The position numbers and the translations under genes are program-made. The notes under the pieces were generated by a model, which worked only from the letters and a program-made list of their open reading frames with translations, was not told the origin of the DNA and searched no databases. DNA of 64,000 nucleotides from Pseudomonas fragi (GTDB lineage: Bacteria; Pseudomonadota; Gammaproteobacteria; Pseudomonadales; Pseudomonadaceae), in the NCBI RefSeq assembly GCF_002269505.1, contig NZ_NQKQ01000027.1, forward strand, positions 1 through 64,000. Direction: 5' to 3'. Position 1 is the stretch's first letter, and every line of letters starts with the position of its first letter. This document shows, in pieces, positions 47,335 to 58,155 of the stretch.

Positions 47335-48459
47335 ATGATGATGCGGAGCAAGGTGACGGGTGCGCAGCGCTGGGTCGTGAAGATCGGCAGCGCGTTGCTG
47401 ACAGCGGATGGCAAGGGCCTGGATCGCGCGGCGATGGGCGTTTGGGTTGAGCAGATGGTGGCGTTGCACGAGGCTGGCGTCGAGCTGGTGCTGGTGTCTT
47501 CGGGTGCGGTTGCGGCCGGGATGAGCCGTCTGGGCTGGACGGTGCGACCGAGTGCCATGCATGAGCTGCAGGCGGCTGCGGCCATTGGCCAGATGGGGCT
47601 GGTGCAGGCCTGGGAGTCGAGTTTTGCCGAGCATTCCCGGCATACCGCGCAGATCCTTCTGACCCATGACGATCTGTCTGATCGCAAGCGTTATCTTAAT
47701 GCCCGCAGCACCCTGCGTGCGCTGGTGGAATTGGGTGTGATCCCGGTCATTAACGAAAATGACACGGTGGTCACCGACGAAATCCGTTTTGGTGACAATG
47801 ATACGCTGGCGGCGCTGGTGGCCAATCTGGTCGAGGCTGATCTGCTGGTGATCCTGACTGATCGTGACGGCATGTTTGATGCTGATCCGCGTAATAACCC
47901 TGACGCCAAGATGATCTACGAAGCCCGTGCTGATGATCCGGCGCTGGATGCTGTGGCGGGCGGTACCGGTGGCGCGCTGGGGCGTGGTGGTATGCAGACC
48001 AAGCTGCGTGCGGCGCGGCTGGCGGCACGTTCCGGGGCGCACACGATCATCGTGGGTGGGCGTCTGGAGCGGGTACTGGATCGCCTGAAGGCGGGTGAGC
48101 GCCTGGGTACCTTGCTCTCCCCTGAGCGTGGTCTGCTGGCTGCGCGCAAGCAGTGGCTGGCCGGGCATCTGCAGACTCGCGGCACGCTGGTGCTGGATGA
48201 GGGTGCCGTGGTTGCTTTGTCCAAGGGCAATAAAAGCCTGTTGCCTGTAGGGGTCAAGGCGGTTCAGGGTGGTTTCCGTCGCGGAGAGATGGTGGTGTGC
48301 GTGGCGCCGGACGGGCGGGAGATCGCCCGTGGCCTGGCCAACTACAGCGCTGCCGAGGCGCAGAAAATCATCGGGCAGCCTTCGGATGCGATTGTCGGCT
48401 TGTTGGGGTATATGGCGGAGCCTGAGCTGGTTCACCGCGATAACCTGATTCTGGTTTGA
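47335..48459 (+). CDS. proB: Glutamate 5-kinase ProB
   Basis: First enzyme of proline synthesis: phosphorylates glutamate. It has 374 residues, with an amino acid kinase fold ([17 protein letters not shown] at the start, [17 protein letters not shown]) and a C-terminal PUA domain (about 285-374). Three start ATGs lie in a row at 47335, 47338 and 47341; the exact start is unresolved. No proA neighbour, as usual in Pseudomonas. Confidence 0.95.
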   Translation: MMMRSKVTGAQRWVVKIGSALLTADGKGLDRAAMGVWVEQMVALHEAGVELVLVSSGAVAAGMSRLGWTVRPSAMHELQAAAAIGQMGLVQAWESSFAEHSRHTAQILLTHDDLSDRKRYLNARSTLRALVELGVIPVINENDTVVTDEIRFGDNDTLAALVANLVEADLLVILTDRDGMFDADPRNNPDAKMIYEARADDPALDAVAGGTGGALGRGGMQTKLRAARLAARSGAHTIIVGGRLERVLDRLKAGERLGTLLSPERGLLAARKQWLAGHLQTRGTLVLDEGAVVALSKGNKSLLPVGVKAVQGGFRRGEMVVCVAPDGREIARGLANYSAAEAQKIIGQPSDAIVGLLGYMAEPELVHRDNLILV

Positions 48460-48472
48460 TTTGAGGTGTGAT

Positions 48473-48934
48473 ATGCGCTTGATTGGCGGTTTGCTGGGGT
48501 TGATGTTGGTGATGCCATTGCTGGCGTCTGCTGAAGAGATTGGTTCGGTGTCGACAGTATTCAAATTTGTCGGGCCAAATGACCGCATTGTGGTCGAAGC
48601 ATTTGATGATCCGAAGGTTGAAGGTGTGACCTGTTACTTGTCCCGCGCCAAGACGGGCGGTATGAAAGGTGGTCTGGGTCTGGCTGAAGATCGCGCCGAG
48701 GCGTCGATTGCCTGTCGTCAGACCGGGCCGATCAGCTTCAAGGGTGACTTGAAGGATGGCGATGAGGTGTTCAAGGAGCGCACTTCGCTGGTATTCAAGA
48801 CTATGCAGGTGGTGCGCTTTCTCGATAAAAAGCGCAATACGCTGGTGTATCTGGTGTACAGCGACCGTCTGATTGAAGGCAGTCCGCAGAATGCCGTAAC
48901 GGCGATTCCGATTTTGCCGTGGCCACACGAGTAA
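48473..48934 (+). CDS. creA: CreA-family periplasmic protein
   Basis: A 153-residue exported protein: signal peptide ([20 protein letters not shown]), then the CreA fold with [35 protein letters not shown] and IACRQTGPI; two cysteines likely pair. The function is unknown. I chose the ATG at 48473 with TTGAGG upstream. It follows proB after 13 bases, an operon seen across Pseudomonas. Confidence 0.92.
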   Translation: MRLIGGLLGLMLVMPLLASAEEIGSVSTVFKFVGPNDRIVVEAFDDPKVEGVTCYLSRAKTGGMKGGLGLAEDRAEASIACRQTGPISFKGDLKDGDEVFKERTSLVFKTMQVVRFLDKKRNTLVYLVYSDRLIEGSPQNAVTAIPILPWPHE

Positions 48935-48945
48935 CGCTGTTCAAG

Positions 48946-48974
48946 AAAAGCCGCGCGGGTCGCGGCTTTTTTTT
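48946..48974 (+). terminator. creA terminator
   Basis: AAAAGCCGCG-CGGGT-CGCGGCTTTT then TTTT, 11 bases after creA. Confidence 0.93.
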
Positions 48975-49013
48975 GCCGATTTTTCGCCGCCTTGCCGGGT
49001 TTTTCGCCACGTT

Positions 49014-49175
49014 GTAGTCGCTGAGGAGCGAAGCGAGGCTGCGATCGACGACGCAGTCGTTGCAAAGCCATGCCATGGGGTTGCTCGGGTATATGGTGTC
49101 TGATGGGTTTTCGACCGCTTCGTCGCAGTGGCGCACCATCTCGATCGCAGCCTCGCTTCGCTCCTCAGCGACTAC
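49014..49175. repeat. Palindrome with perfect 34-base arms (GTAGTCGCTG family)
   Basis: 49014-49047 and 49142-49175 are exact reverse complements (34 of 34 bases), starting GTAGTCGCTGAGGAGCGAAG and separated by 94 unrelated bases. Long exact arms in a non-coding gap, with related copies at 32023-32101 and 61061-61081, point to a repeat family recently copied or kept uniform. The space lies between the terminators of creA and rpsT. Confidence 0.92.
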
Positions 49176-49199
49176 AAATGGGTTCAAATCGTAGGCAAT

Positions 49200-49227
49200 A
49201 AAAAACCGACCCTAAGGTCGGTTTTTT
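49200..49227. terminator. rpsT terminator (bidirectional)
   Basis: AAAAAACCGACC-CTAA-GGTCGGTTTTTT; serves rpsT on the minus strand. Confidence 0.95.
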
Positions 49228-49241
49228 AACAAGCTTGTCGC

Positions 49242-49520
49242 TTAAGCGGCAGTCGCAAGGTTCAACGCCTTGACGTGGCCATTCAGGCGGCTCTTATGGC
49301 GAGCAGCTTTGTTCTTGTGGATGATGCCTTTATCGGCCATACGGTCGATAACAGGAACAGCCAGAACATAAGCAGCTTGCGCTTTAGCAGCGTCTTTTGC
49401 GTCGATGGCTTTAACTACATTCTTGATGTAGGTACGAACCATGGAACGCAGGCTGGCGTTGTGGCTGCGACGCTTCTCAGCCTGTTTTGCACGTTTTTTG
49501 GCGGAAGGTGTGTTGGCCAC
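49242..49520 (-). CDS. rpsT: 30S ribosomal protein S20 (GTG start)
   Basis: Small-subunit ribosomal protein, 92 residues, [20 protein letters not shown]... to KALNLATAA. The start is GTG at 49520, not an ATG: GAGGAG lies 7 bases upstream and the family sequence begins exactly there. Divergent from murJ, as in related genomes. Confidence 0.97.
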   Translation of the reverse strand: MANTPSAKKRAKQAEKRRSHNASLRSMVRTYIKNVVKAIDAKDAAKAQAAYVLAVPVIDRMADKGIIHKNKAARHKSRLNGHVKALNLATAA

Positions 49521-49770
49521 CGTCGAGCTCCTCGAAAGACTTTTGGGAAATAACAAACAAAATAGGCCGCGAATCATGCCGATGACGAGAACTCTTGTCA
49601 AGGGCGTTTGATGCGATCCGCTGAGTGGTGGATCGAGGCAGACGGGATATTTATTTCCGGCGCTTGACCTGTAAACTCGCGAGCTTGGCTCTGTGCTGTT
49701 GCGGCGCGCAGTATCGCATAAGTGGGCGCTTTGTTCGCCTGCTCTTTCTCTATAGGCAAAAACTCTTTCA
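49521..49770. other. 250-base gap between rpsT and murJ
   Basis: No gene supported; contains the two divergent promoters. I see no repeat or strong hairpin. Confidence 0.6.
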
Positions 49771-51309
49771 ATGAATTTGCTCAAGTCGTTGGCTGCCGTC
49801 AGCTCAATCACCATGATTTCCAGGGTTCTGGGCTTCATTCGCGACACCATTATTGCCCGAGCTTTCGGGGCCGGAATGGCCACGGATGCGTTCTTTATTG
49901 CCTTTAAACTGCCTAACCTGCTGCGCAGGATCTTCGCCGAGGGGGCTTTTTCCCAGGCTTTTGTGCCGATTCTGGCTGAATACAAAAGCCAGCAAGGCGA
50001 GGAGGCGACCCGAACTTTTGTTGCCTATGTAGCCGGGCTTCTGACTCTGGTGCTGGCCATTGTCACCGTGCTGGGCATGGTAGCGGCCCCCTGGGTTATC
50101 TGGGCTACGGCTCCGGGGTTTGCCACGACTCCGGAAAAATTCGAGCTCACCAGCGACATGCTGAGGGTCACTTTCCCTTATATATTGCTGATCTCGCTGT
50201 CATCTCTGGCTGGGGCGATCCTCAACACCTGGAACCGTTTTGCAGTCCCGGCCTTTGTGCCAACCCTGCTCAACGTCAGCATGATTGTGTTTGCGTTGTT
50301 CCTGACCCCGTATTTCGATCCGCCGGTCATGGCGCTGGGCTGGGCAGTGCTGGTAGGTGGTCTGGCCCAGTTGTTGTTCCAACTGCCGCACCTGAAAAAG
50401 ATCGGCATGCTGGTATTGCCGCGCCTCAACCTGCGCGATACCGGTGTGTGGCGCGTGATGAAACAGATGTTGCCCGCCATTCTGGGTGTGTCGGTCAGTC
50501 AGATTTCTCTGATCATCAATACGATTTTTGCTTCTTTCCTTGTCGCTGGATCGGTGTCGTGGATGTACTACGCGGACCGCCTGATGGAGTTGCCGTCAGG
50601 AGTTCTGGGTGTGGCGCTGGGTACGATCTTGCTGCCAACCCTGTCCAAAACCTACGCCAACAAAGACCGTCAGGAATATTCGCGGATTCTCGACTGGGGC
50701 CTGCGCCTGTGTTTTGTGCTGGTGCTCCCGTGCTCCCTGGCGCTGGCCATTTTGTCCGAGCCGCTGACCGTTTCGCTGTTTCAATACGGTCAGTTCACAG
50801 CGCTGGATGCGGCCATGACCCAACGTGCGCTGATCGCTTATTCGCTGGGGCTGTTGGGTATCATCATTATCAAGGTGCTGGCGCCGGGCTTTTATGCACA
50901 GCAAAACATTCGCACCCCGGTCAAGATCGCGGTATTCACCCTGGTGGTGACGCAGTTGCTCAACCTGGTGTTTATTGTGCCGTTGCAGCATGCGGGTCTG
51001 GCGCTGGCCATCAGCGTGGGCGCCTGTATCAATGCCGGGCTGCTGTTCTGGCAGTTGCGCAGGCAAAAACTGTTTGTCGCCCAGCCGGGCTGGACCAAAT
51101 ACCTGTTCAAGCTGGTGCTGGCCGTAGCCGTGATGTCGGCGGTATTGCTGGGCTTGATGCACCTGATGCCAGCCTGGGACAACGGCAATATGCTGGAACG
51201 CTTTATTCGTCTGGGCGGATTGGTTGCAGCGGGCGTGCTGGCGTATTTCGGCATGCTGCTACTGTTGGGCCTGCGTTTGAAAGATTTCGCACGCAAGTCA
51301 CTTATGTAA
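49771..51309 (+). CDS. murJ: Lipid II flippase MurJ
   Basis: Inner-membrane protein (512 residues, 14 helices) that flips the cell-wall precursor lipid [39 protein letters not shown] is the family start, and [17 protein letters not shown] a hallmark. Essential gene; head of the murJ-ribF-ileS-lspA run, although ribF lies 118 bases after it. Confidence 0.96.
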   Translation: MNLLKSLAAVSSITMISRVLGFIRDTIIARAFGAGMATDAFFIAFKLPNLLRRIFAEGAFSQAFVPILAEYKSQQGEEATRTFVAYVAGLLTLVLAIVTVLGMVAAPWVIWATAPGFATTPEKFELTSDMLRVTFPYILLISLSSLAGAILNTWNRFAVPAFVPTLLNVSMIVFALFLTPYFDPPVMALGWAVLVGGLAQLLFQLPHLKKIGMLVLPRLNLRDTGVWRVMKQMLPAILGVSVSQISLIINTIFASFLVAGSVSWMYYADRLMELPSGVLGVALGTILLPTLSKTYANKDRQEYSRILDWGLRLCFVLVLPCSLALAILSEPLTVSLFQYGQFTALDAAMTQRALIAYSLGLLGIIIIKVLAPGFYAQQNIRTPVKIAVFTLVVTQLLNLVFIVPLQHAGLALAISVGACINAGLLFWQLRRQKLFVAQPGWTKYLFKLVLAVAVMSAVLLGLMHLMPAWDNGNMLERFIRLGGLVAAGVLAYFGMLLLLGLRLKDFARKSLM

Positions 51310-51427
51310 GGTAATTGCAGGTCAGACGTCGATTTTGTCGAATTGACCTGATTTGCCTTGCGCTGTTGCCTGTCGTACCGGGCCGGGTGTGGTTATAATC
51401 GACCACTTTATGAGCAAGAAGCGCGTT

Positions 51428-52378
51428 ATGCAGCTGGTTCTAGGCCTTCACAATCTGCGGCCCCAGCATCGGGGCTGTGTCGCCACTATTGGCAACTTTG
51501 ACGGTGTACACCGTGGTCACCAGGCTATCCTGGGCCGGCTGCGTGAGCGTGCACTGGAGTTGGGCGTGCCCAGCTGCGTGGTGATTTTCGAGCCGCAGCC
51601 GCGCGAGTTCTTTGCTCCCGATACCGCTCCGGCGCGTCTGGCCCGGTTGCGCGACAAGCTGCAACTGTTGGCTGGCGCCGGGGTTGATCGGGTGCTGTGC
51701 CTGGCGTTCAATCAACGCCTGTGCAAGCTCAGCGCCGCCGAATTCGTCGACACCATTCTGGTCGACGGCCTGGGTGTGCAGCATCTGGAAGTCGGTGACG
51801 ACTTCCGTTTTGGCTGCGACCGCGTCGGTGACTTTGACTTTCTGCAACAGGCTGGCCAGATGCAGGGCTTTACCGTCGAGGCGGCGCAAACAGTCGAGCT
51901 TGACGGTGTACGAATCAGCAGTACCAAGGTGCGTGATGCCCTGGCCGCAGCTGATTTCTCCCTTGCAGAGCGTTTGCTGGGGCGCCCTTTTGAAATCGCT
52001 GGGCGGGTATTGCACGGGCAAAAACTGGCGCGCCAACTGGGCACGCCGACCGCCAATATCCAGCTCAAGCGTCGTCGTGTGCCGTTGACCGGGGTATACC
52101 TGGCCAGCGTCGAGATCGATGGCAAGACCTGGCCCGGCGTCGCCAATATCGGCGTGCGGCCAACCGTAGCAGGGGATGGCAGCGCCCATCTTGAAGTACA
52201 TCTGTTGGATTTCGCCGGCGATCTGTATGGTCGGCGTTTGAACGTGGCATTCCACCACAAGCTGCGTGATGAGCAGCGTTTCGCCTCCCTGGAGGCGCTC
52301 AAGACGGCGATCAATGCGGACGTCGCCGCCGCCCGAGCCTATTGGCTGGGTCAACCGCTTAAAAAGAGCCTGAAATGA
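51428..52378 (+). CDS. ribF: Bifunctional riboflavin kinase/FAD synthetase
   Basis: Makes FMN and then FAD. It has 316 residues. N-terminal adenylyltransferase domain ([11 protein letters not shown], and [10 protein letters not shown]); C-terminal kinase domain ([10 protein letters not shown]...GVYLASVEI). I chose the ATG at 51428; upstream codons from 51353 do not match the family. The stop overlaps the ileS ATG by 4 bases. Confidence 0.95.
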   Translation: MQLVLGLHNLRPQHRGCVATIGNFDGVHRGHQAILGRLRERALELGVPSCVVIFEPQPREFFAPDTAPARLARLRDKLQLLAGAGVDRVLCLAFNQRLCKLSAAEFVDTILVDGLGVQHLEVGDDFRFGCDRVGDFDFLQQAGQMQGFTVEAAQTVELDGVRISSTKVRDALAAADFSLAERLLGRPFEIAGRVLHGQKLARQLGTPTANIQLKRRRVPLTGVYLASVEIDGKTWPGVANIGVRPTVAGDGSAHLEVHLLDFAGDLYGRRLNVAFHHKLRDEQRFASLEALKTAINADVAAARAYWLGQPLKKSLK

Positions 52379-55206
52379 CCGACTACAAAGCCACGCTAAA
52401 CCTCCCGGACACCGCCTTCCCAATGAAGGCCGGCCTGCCACAGCGCGAACCGCAAATTTTGCAGCGCTGGGACAGCATTGGCCTGTACGGGAAGTTGCGC
52501 GAGATTGGCAAGGATCGTCCGAAGTTCGTACTTCACGACGGTCCTCCGTATGCCAACGGCACTATCCATATCGGTCATGCGCTGAACAAGATCCTGAAAG
52601 ACATGATCATCCGCTCCAAGACCCTGTCGGGTTTTGACGCGCCGTATGTGCCGGGCTGGGATTGCCACGGTTTGCCGATTGAGCACAAGGTTGAAGTGAC
52701 TCACGGTAAAAACCTGCCTGCGGACAAAACCCGCGAGCTGTGCCGTGCCTACGCCACCGAGCAGATCGAGGGCCAGAAGTCCGAGTTCATCCGTCTGGGT
52801 GTGCTGGGTGACTTTGCCAACCCGTACAAAACCATGGACTTCAAAAACGAAGCCGGCGAAATCCGAGCCCTGGCCGAAATCGTCAAGGGCGGTTTTGTGT
52901 TCAAGGGCCTCAAGCCAGTGAACTGGTGCTTTGACTGCGGCTCGGCCCTGGCTGAAGCGGAAGTCGAATACCAGGACAAAAAATCCGCGGCCATCGACGT
53001 TGCCTTCCCGGTTGCCGATGAAGCCAAGCTGGCCGAGGCCTTTGGCCTGGCAGCCCTGAGCAAGCCGACAGCGATCGTGATCTGGACCACCACCCCGTGG
53101 ACCATTCCGGCCAACCAGGCGCTCAACGTACACCCGGAATTCACCTACGCGCTGGTCGACGTGGGCGACAAGCTGCTGGTGCTGGCTGAAGAGCTGGTCG
53201 AGTCGTGCCTGGCGCGCTACAACCTGCAAGGTTCGGTGATTGCCACCACCACGGGTTCGGCGCTGGAGCTGATCAACTTCCGTCACCCGTTCTACGATCG
53301 CCTGTCGCCGGTTTACCTGGCCGAGTACGTTGAACTGGGCGCTGGTACGGGCGTGGTTCACTCCGCTCCGGCTTACGGCGTAGACGACTTCGTGACCTGC
53401 AAAGCCTATGGCATGGTTAACGATGACATCATCAACCCTGTGCAAAGCAACGGCGTATACGTGCCATCGCTGGAGTTCTTCGGTGGCCAGTTCATCTGGA
53501 AGGCCAACCAGAACATCATCGACAAGCTGATCGAAGTCGGCTCCTTGATGTTCACCGAAACCATCAGCCACAGCTACATGCACTGCTGGCGCCACAAGAC
53601 CCCGCTGATCTACCGCGCTACCGCGCAGTGGTTCATCGGCATGGACAAGCAGCCGACCACCGGCGACACCCTGCGCGCCCGTGCGCTGCAGGCTATCGAA
53701 GACACCCAGTTCGTGCCAGCCTGGGGTCAGGCCCGTCTGCACTCGATGATTGCCAACCGCCCGGACTGGTGCATCTCGCGTCAACGCAACTGGGGTGTGC
53801 CGATCCCGTTCTTCCTGCACAAGGAAAGCGGCGAGCTGCACCCACGTACCGTCGAAATGATGGAAGAAGTAGCCAAGCGCGTTGAGCTTGAGGGCATCGA
53901 AGCCTGGTTCAAGCTGGACGCTGCCGAGCTGCTGGGCGACGAAGCTCCGCTGTACGACAAGATCAGCGATACCCTGGACGTGTGGTTCGATTCGGGCACC
54001 ACGCACTGGCATGTTCTGCGCGGTTCGCACCCGATGGGTCACGAGACCGGCCCGCGTGCCGACCTGTACCTGGAAGGCTCCGATCAGCACCGTGGCTGGT
54101 TCCACTCGTCGCTGCTGACCGGTTGCGCGATCGACAACCACGCGCCGTACCGCGAGCTGCTGACCCACGGCTTCACCGTGGACGAAGCGGGCCGCAAGAT
54201 GTCCAAGTCCCTGGGCAACGTAATTGCACCGCAAAAGGTCAACGACACCCTGGGCGCCGATATCATGCGTCTGTGGGTGGCCTCGACCGACTACTCGGGT
54301 GAAATCGCGGTTTCCGACCAGATTCTGCAGCGCAGTGCGGACGCCTATCGACGTATCCGCAACACTGCACGCTTCCTGCTGTCGAACCTGACCGGCTTCA
54401 ACCCGGCCACCGACATCCTGCCTGCCGAAGAAATGCTGGCACTGGATCGTTGGGCCGTGGACCGCGCCCTGCTGCTGCAACGCGAGCTGGAACTGCACTA
54501 CGGTGAATACCGCTTCTGGAACGTGTACTCCAAGGTGCACAACTTCTGCGTGCAGGAGCTGGGCGGCTTCTACCTGGACATCATCAAGGACCGTCAGTAC
54601 ACCACGGGTGCCAACAGCAAGGCCCGTCGTTCGTGCCAGACCGCGCTGTTCCACATCTCTGAAGCGCTGGTGCGCTGGATCGCGCCGATCCTGTCGTTCA
54701 CGGCTGACGAACTGTGGCAATACCTGCCGGGCGAGCGTAACGAATCCGTGATGCTCAACACCTGGTATGAAGGCCTGACCGAAATGCCGCAAGGCACCGA
54801 GCTGGACCGCGCCTACTGGGAGCGGATCATGGCGGTCAAGGTTGCGGTTAACAAAGAAATGGAAAATCTGCGCGCAGCCAAGGCTATTGGCGGCAACCTG
54901 CAGGCAGAAGTGACCTTGTTCGCCGAAGATCAACTGGCAGCTGATTTGTCCAAGTTGAGCAACGAGCTGCGTTTCGTGCTGATCACCTCCACCGCCAGCG
55001 TTGCACCTTTTGTGCAGGCTCCTGCGGATGCCGTAGTTACCGAAGTGGCCGGTCTCAAGCTCAAAGTGGTCAAGTCCACCCATGCCAAGTGCGCCCGTTG
55101 CTGGCACTGTCGTGAAGACGTCGGCGTGAACCCGGAGCACCCGGAAATCTGCGGTCGTTGCGTCGACAACATCAGCGGCGCCGGTGAGGTACGTCACTAT
55201 GCCTAA
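52375..55206 (+). CDS. ileS: Isoleucyl-tRNA synthetase
   Basis: Class I synthetase of 943 residues. HIGH motif ([10 protein letters not shown], about 65), editing domain (about 200-400), KMSKS (KMSKSLGNV, about 609) and a C-terminal zinc finger (CARCWHC...CGRC). Overlaps ribF by 4 bases and lspA by 8 bases, forming a translationally coupled chain. Confidence 0.98.
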   Translation: MTDYKATLNLPDTAFPMKAGLPQREPQILQRWDSIGLYGKLREIGKDRPKFVLHDGPPYANGTIHIGHALNKILKDMIIRSKTLSGFDAPYVPGWDCHGLPIEHKVEVTHGKNLPADKTRELCRAYATEQIEGQKSEFIRLGVLGDFANPYKTMDFKNEAGEIRALAEIVKGGFVFKGLKPVNWCFDCGSALAEAEVEYQDKKSAAIDVAFPVADEAKLAEAFGLAALSKPTAIVIWTTTPWTIPANQALNVHPEFTYALVDVGDKLLVLAEELVESCLARYNLQGSVIATTTGSALELINFRHPFYDRLSPVYLAEYVELGAGTGVVHSAPAYGVDDFVTCKAYGMVNDDIINPVQSNGVYVPSLEFFGGQFIWKANQNIIDKLIEVGSLMFTETISHSYMHCWRHKTPLIYRATAQWFIGMDKQPTTGDTLRARALQAIEDTQFVPAWGQARLHSMIANRPDWCISRQRNWGVPIPFFLHKESGELHPRTVEMMEEVAKRVELEGIEAWFKLDAAELLGDEAPLYDKISDTLDVWFDSGTTHWHVLRGSHPMGHETGPRADLYLEGSDQHRGWFHSSLLTGCAIDNHAPYRELLTHGFTVDEAGRKMSKSLGNVIAPQKVNDTLGADIMRLWVASTDYSGEIAVSDQILQRSADAYRRIRNTARFLLSNLTGFNPATDILPAEEMLALDRWAVDRALLLQRELELHYGEYRFWNVYSKVHNFCVQELGGFYLDIIKDRQYTTGANSKARRSCQTALFHISEALVRWIAPILSFTADELWQYLPGERNESVMLNTWYEGLTEMPQGTELDRAYWERIMAVKVAVNKEMENLRAAKAIGGNLQAEVTLFAEDQLAADLSKLSNELRFVLITSTASVAPFVQAPADAVVTEVAGLKLKVVKSTHAKCARCWHCREDVGVNPEHPEICGRCVDNISGAGEVRHYA

Positions 55207-55717
55207 TACCAGCACTACTGGGCGCTTCGGGCGCCTGGGCTGGCTCTGGTTGACGGTGCTGGTCCTGGTCATCGACCTGACCAGCAAGGTCTACTTCGAC
55301 AATTCGCTGCAGATGTACCAGCAGATTGTGGTGATCCCTGACCTGTTCAGCTGGACTCTGGCCTACAACACTGGCGCGGCCTTCAGCTTCCTGGCGGACA
55401 GTGCCGGCTGGCAGCGCTGGCTGTTTGCACTGATCGCGGTCGTGGTCAGTGCTGTGCTGGTGGTCTGGCTCAAGCGTCTTGGGCGCAATGACACCTGGTT
55501 GGCCATTGCCCTTGCCCTGATTCTGGGCGGCGCGCTGGGCAATCTGTATGACCGTATTGTCTATGGGCATGTAGTCGATTTCATTCTGGTGCATTGGCAA
55601 AATCGCTGGTACTTCCCTGCGTTCAACTTCGCCGACAGTGCGATTTGCGTAGGTGCCGTGATGCTGGCGCTGGATATGTTCAAAAGTAAAAAGTCCGGAG
55701 AACCCGCTCATGACTGA
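55199..55717 (+). CDS. lspA: Lipoprotein signal peptidase
   Basis: Inner-membrane aspartic peptidase that removes signal peptides from lipoproteins. It has 172 residues and four helices; the catalytic pair is Asp127 (VVDF) and Asp146 (NFAD), 19 apart as in P. aeruginosa LspA. I chose the ATG at 55199, which overlaps ileS by 8 bases; its end overlaps fkpB by 8. Confidence 0.96.
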   Translation: MPNTSTTGRFGRLGWLWLTVLVLVIDLTSKVYFDNSLQMYQQIVVIPDLFSWTLAYNTGAAFSFLADSAGWQRWLFALIAVVVSAVLVVWLKRLGRNDTWLAIALALILGGALGNLYDRIVYGHVVDFILVHWQNRWYFPAFNFADSAICVGAVMLALDMFKSKKSGEPAHD

Positions 55718-56147
55718 GCAGCGTATTGGTCAGAACACGCAGGTCACTCTGCATTTTGCTTTGCGTCTGGAAAATGGCGACACCGTCGACAGCACCTTCG
55801 ACAAATCCCCGGCCACCTTCAAGGTCGGTGATGGCAGCTTGTTGCCAGGTTTTGAAGCGGCGTTGTTCGGTTTCAAGGCCGGTGACAAGCGCACACTGGA
55901 GATCCTTCCGGAAAACGCCTTCGGTCAGCCTAATCCACAAAATGTGCAGATTATTCCGCGTTCGCAGTTCAAGGACATGGAGTTGTCGCAAGGTTTGCTG
56001 GTGATTTTCAATGACGCGGCCAACACCGAGCTTCCGGGTGTGGTCAAAGTCTTTGACGATGAGCAGGTTACTATCGATTTCAATCACCCGTTGGCAGGCA
56101 AGACCCTGACCTTCGACGTGGAAATCAAAGACGTTCAAGCGCTGTAA
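55710..56147 (+). CDS. fkpB: FKBP-type prolyl isomerase FkpB (SlpA-like)
   Basis: A 145-residue FKBP with an inserted flap (IF) domain ([22 protein letters not shown]), as in SlpA/SlyD. Starts [21 protein letters not shown]. The order lspA-fkpB-ispH is conserved in gammaproteobacteria. The start overlaps lspA by 8 bases. Confidence 0.95.
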   Translation: MTEQRIGQNTQVTLHFALRLENGDTVDSTFDKSPATFKVGDGSLLPGFEAALFGFKAGDKRTLEILPENAFGQPNPQNVQIIPRSQFKDMELSQGLLVIFNDAANTELPGVVKVFDDEQVTIDFNHPLAGKTLTFDVEIKDVQAL

Positions 56148-56212
56148 TTCAGTGCCCGGCTGCGGCCGGGCCTGATTGGCATTATTTTTCTGCGCGTCCC
56201 ACGAGGCCCAGC

Positions 56213-57160
56213 ATGCATATCAAACTCGCCAACCCCCGTGGCTTCTGCGCCGGGGTGGACCGTGCGATTGAAATCGTCAATCGTGCTCTGGAAGTATTCG
56301 GTCCGCCTATCTATGTTCGCCACGAAGTGGTGCACAATAAATTTGTCGTTGAAGACCTGCGCTCCCGTGGCGCGATCTTTGTCGAAGAGCTGGATCAGGT
56401 GCCGGACGACGTCATTGTGATCTTCAGTGCTCACGGTGTTTCTCAGGCCGTGCGTACAGAAGCCGCCGGGCGTGGCCTCAAGGTATTTGACGCGACCTGC
56501 CCGCTGGTCACCAAGGTGCACATCGAAGTCGCGCGCTACAGCCGTGACGGCCGTGAGTGCATTTTGATTGGCCATGCCGGTCACCCGGAAGTCGAAGGCA
56601 CCATGGGCCAGTACGACGCCAGTAATGGTGGCACGATCTACCTGGTCGAAGATGAAAAGGATGTAGCGAACCTGCAGGTCAAAGACCCGGGAAAACTGGC
56701 CTTTGTAACCCAGACAACCTTGTCGATGGACGACACCAGTCGTGTGATCGACGCTTTGCGTTCGCGCTTCCCGGCCATTGGCGGGCCGCGTAAGGATGAT
56801 ATTTGCTACGCCACGCAAAACCGCCAGGATGCGGTCAAGCAGCTGGCTGATGAGTGCGATGTGGTGTTGGTGGTGGGCAGCCCGAACAGCTCCAACTCCA
56901 ATCGCCTGCGCGAACTGGCGGAGCGCATGCAGACCCCCGCCTATCTGATTGACGGCGCCGAAGACCTGCAGAAAAACTGGTTCGACGGCGTGAAGAGCAT
57001 CGGTATCACTGCTGGTGCATCGGCCCCGGAAGTACTGGTACGGGGTGTGATTCAACAGCTGCATGCCTGGGGTGCGACCGGTGCCGACGAATTGGCCGGT
57101 CGTGAGGAGAATGTTACGTTCTCCATGCCCAAAGAATTGCGCGTTCGCGCCATTACCTAA
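56213..57160 (+). CDS. ispH: 4-hydroxy-3-methylbut-2-enyl diphosphate reductase
   Basis: Fe-S enzyme of the last step of the MEP isoprenoid route. It has 315 residues; the cluster cysteines are Cys12 (GFCAGV), the one in [11 protein letters not shown] (about 96) and the one in [11 protein letters not shown] (about 197). The stop overlaps that of the convergent fimT-like gene by 4 bases. Confidence 0.97.
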   Translation: MHIKLANPRGFCAGVDRAIEIVNRALEVFGPPIYVRHEVVHNKFVVEDLRSRGAIFVEELDQVPDDVIVIFSAHGVSQAVRTEAAGRGLKVFDATCPLVTKVHIEVARYSRDGRECILIGHAGHPEVEGTMGQYDASNGGTIYLVEDEKDVANLQVKDPGKLAFVTQTTLSMDDTSRVIDALRSRFPAIGGPRKDDICYATQNRQDAVKQLADECDVVLVVGSPNSSNSNRLRELAERMQTPAYLIDGAEDLQKNWFDGVKSIGITAGASAPEVLVRGVIQQLHAWGATGADELAGREENVTFSMPKELRVRAIT

Positions 57161-57678
57161 GCGTGCCTGCATAACGCCTGTGCGGCTTTATCGCTGCGCA
57201 GGCTGATACGCCCGCTCTTGGCCAGCACCACTTGATAGTGGCTCTGTGCAGTACTTGTCTGACAAACATGCAGTGTTCCGGCTTGAAAGGCGCCCCCAAT
57301 TAGTTGTGGCTCGCCCTGCGGGTTGAACCGTACATACTGTTTAACCGGCGTATTGCCCGCAATGGGTATGCGTCCACTGCCCTGTGACTCGACCAGTACC
57401 GGGTTGCTCTTGTCCAGATGGCCTTGACCGCTCAAGTCCAGAATCGTCCGCCACCCCCGGCTCCAGTCCTTTTCCCGTGGAAAAACCACCACATATTGCT
57501 GGCGCAGCAGTGCTTGGGCGCGAGCGTTGCGCAGGCTGCTGGCCAGTTGTTCGGCCGCGACCTGGCGCTGTTGATGCTCGATAAGGACGCTATAGGCCGG
57601 GCTGGCAAGTCGGGCTGTAATCGCCACGATTGTCAGCGTCAGCAACAGTTGGATCAGACTCATGCCACGCTGATGCAC
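57157..57678 (-). CDS. FimT/GspH-like minor pseudopilin
   Basis: A 173-residue pseudopilin with a prepilin peptidase site after Gly5 ([15 protein letters not shown]) and a hydrophobic helix, then a GspH/FimT-type domain. Position +5 of the mature protein is Gln, not the nearly invariant Glu. FimT in some Pseudomonas and relatives binds DNA during uptake; whether this one does is unknown. It is convergent with ispH and divergent from the pilV-pilE cluster. Confidence 0.85.
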   Translation of the reverse strand: MHQRGMSLIQLLLTLTIVAITARLASPAYSVLIEHQQRQVAAEQLASSLRNARAQALLRQQYVVVFPREKDWSRGWRTILDLSGQGHLDKSNPVLVESQGSGRIPIAGNTPVKQYVRFNPQGEPQLIGGAFQAGTLHVCQTSTAQSHYQVVLAKSGRISLRSDKAAQALCRHA

Positions 57679-57866
57679 TGTGTCCTCCCTGGACGTTTCT
57701 GGTGTCTTTTCTTGGTATAGCGGACCCTGGCGCTACAGGTGTGCGGCAATGGTTTCAGCATGTTTTCTGACTCATGACAGCTCACGAAGTCAGGCGAAAA
57801 ATCGGGTTGGTTTGCTTGGCTTCGTCCTACCGTGCAGGGCTGTGGGGGAGGCTAGGCTTTTGTCTG

Positions 57867-57887
57867 GGCGGCACAGGGCGTGCCGCC
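57867..57887 (+). promoter_or_regulatory. Hairpin with sigma-54-like spacing before pilV
   Basis: GGCGGCAC-AGGGC-GTGCCGCC is a perfect palindrome that also contains GG-N10-GC (GGCAC...GTGC), the -24/-12 spacing of RpoN promoters, 26 bases before pilV. It may be only a hairpin or repressor site; the RpoN reading is speculative. Confidence 0.3.
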
Positions 57888-57912
57888 GACCCCTCTTATA
57901 TGGACGATTCCG

Positions 57913-58155
57913 ATGCCTCGATTAGATAAAAGCCTGCAAGAAGGGATGACCTTGATCGAAGTGCTTATCGCGCTGTTGATTCTGTTTATCAGCCTGTTCG
58001 GCTCCGCCGCGATGCAACTCAATGCCTTGAAACACACGGCCAGAGCGTTGATAAGCACCCAGGACAGTTTTATTGCCTACAGCAGGCTGGATCAGATACG
58101 CGCCGAGGCCATGCCCCTCTTGTCGAGCGGTCATGTTGCGGCCAGGTCATCATGA
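57913..58155 (+). CDS. pilV: Short PilV-like minor pilin (80 residues)
   Basis: Only 80 residues: leader MPRLDKSLQEG, cleavage before MTLIEVLIALLI with Glu5, and a helix of about 50 residues (AMQLNALKHTARALISTQDSF). Usual PilV proteins are about 150-185, so the C-terminal globular domain is absent. The stop overlaps the pilW ATG (ATGA), so this looks like the natural end and not a broken gene. The ATG at 57913 is preceded by a region without a strong ribosome site. Confidence 0.8.
   Translation: MPRLDKSLQEGMTLIEVLIALLILFISLFGSAAMQLNALKHTARALISTQDSFIAYSRLDQIRAEAMPLLSSGHVAARSS

Noticed and set aside
52396-55287. 963-residue open frame opposite ileS
   Set aside because: It is the antisense frame of a long, conserved, high-GC gene, rich in Val, Gly, Gln and His with no domain. 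ileS is complete on the other strand.
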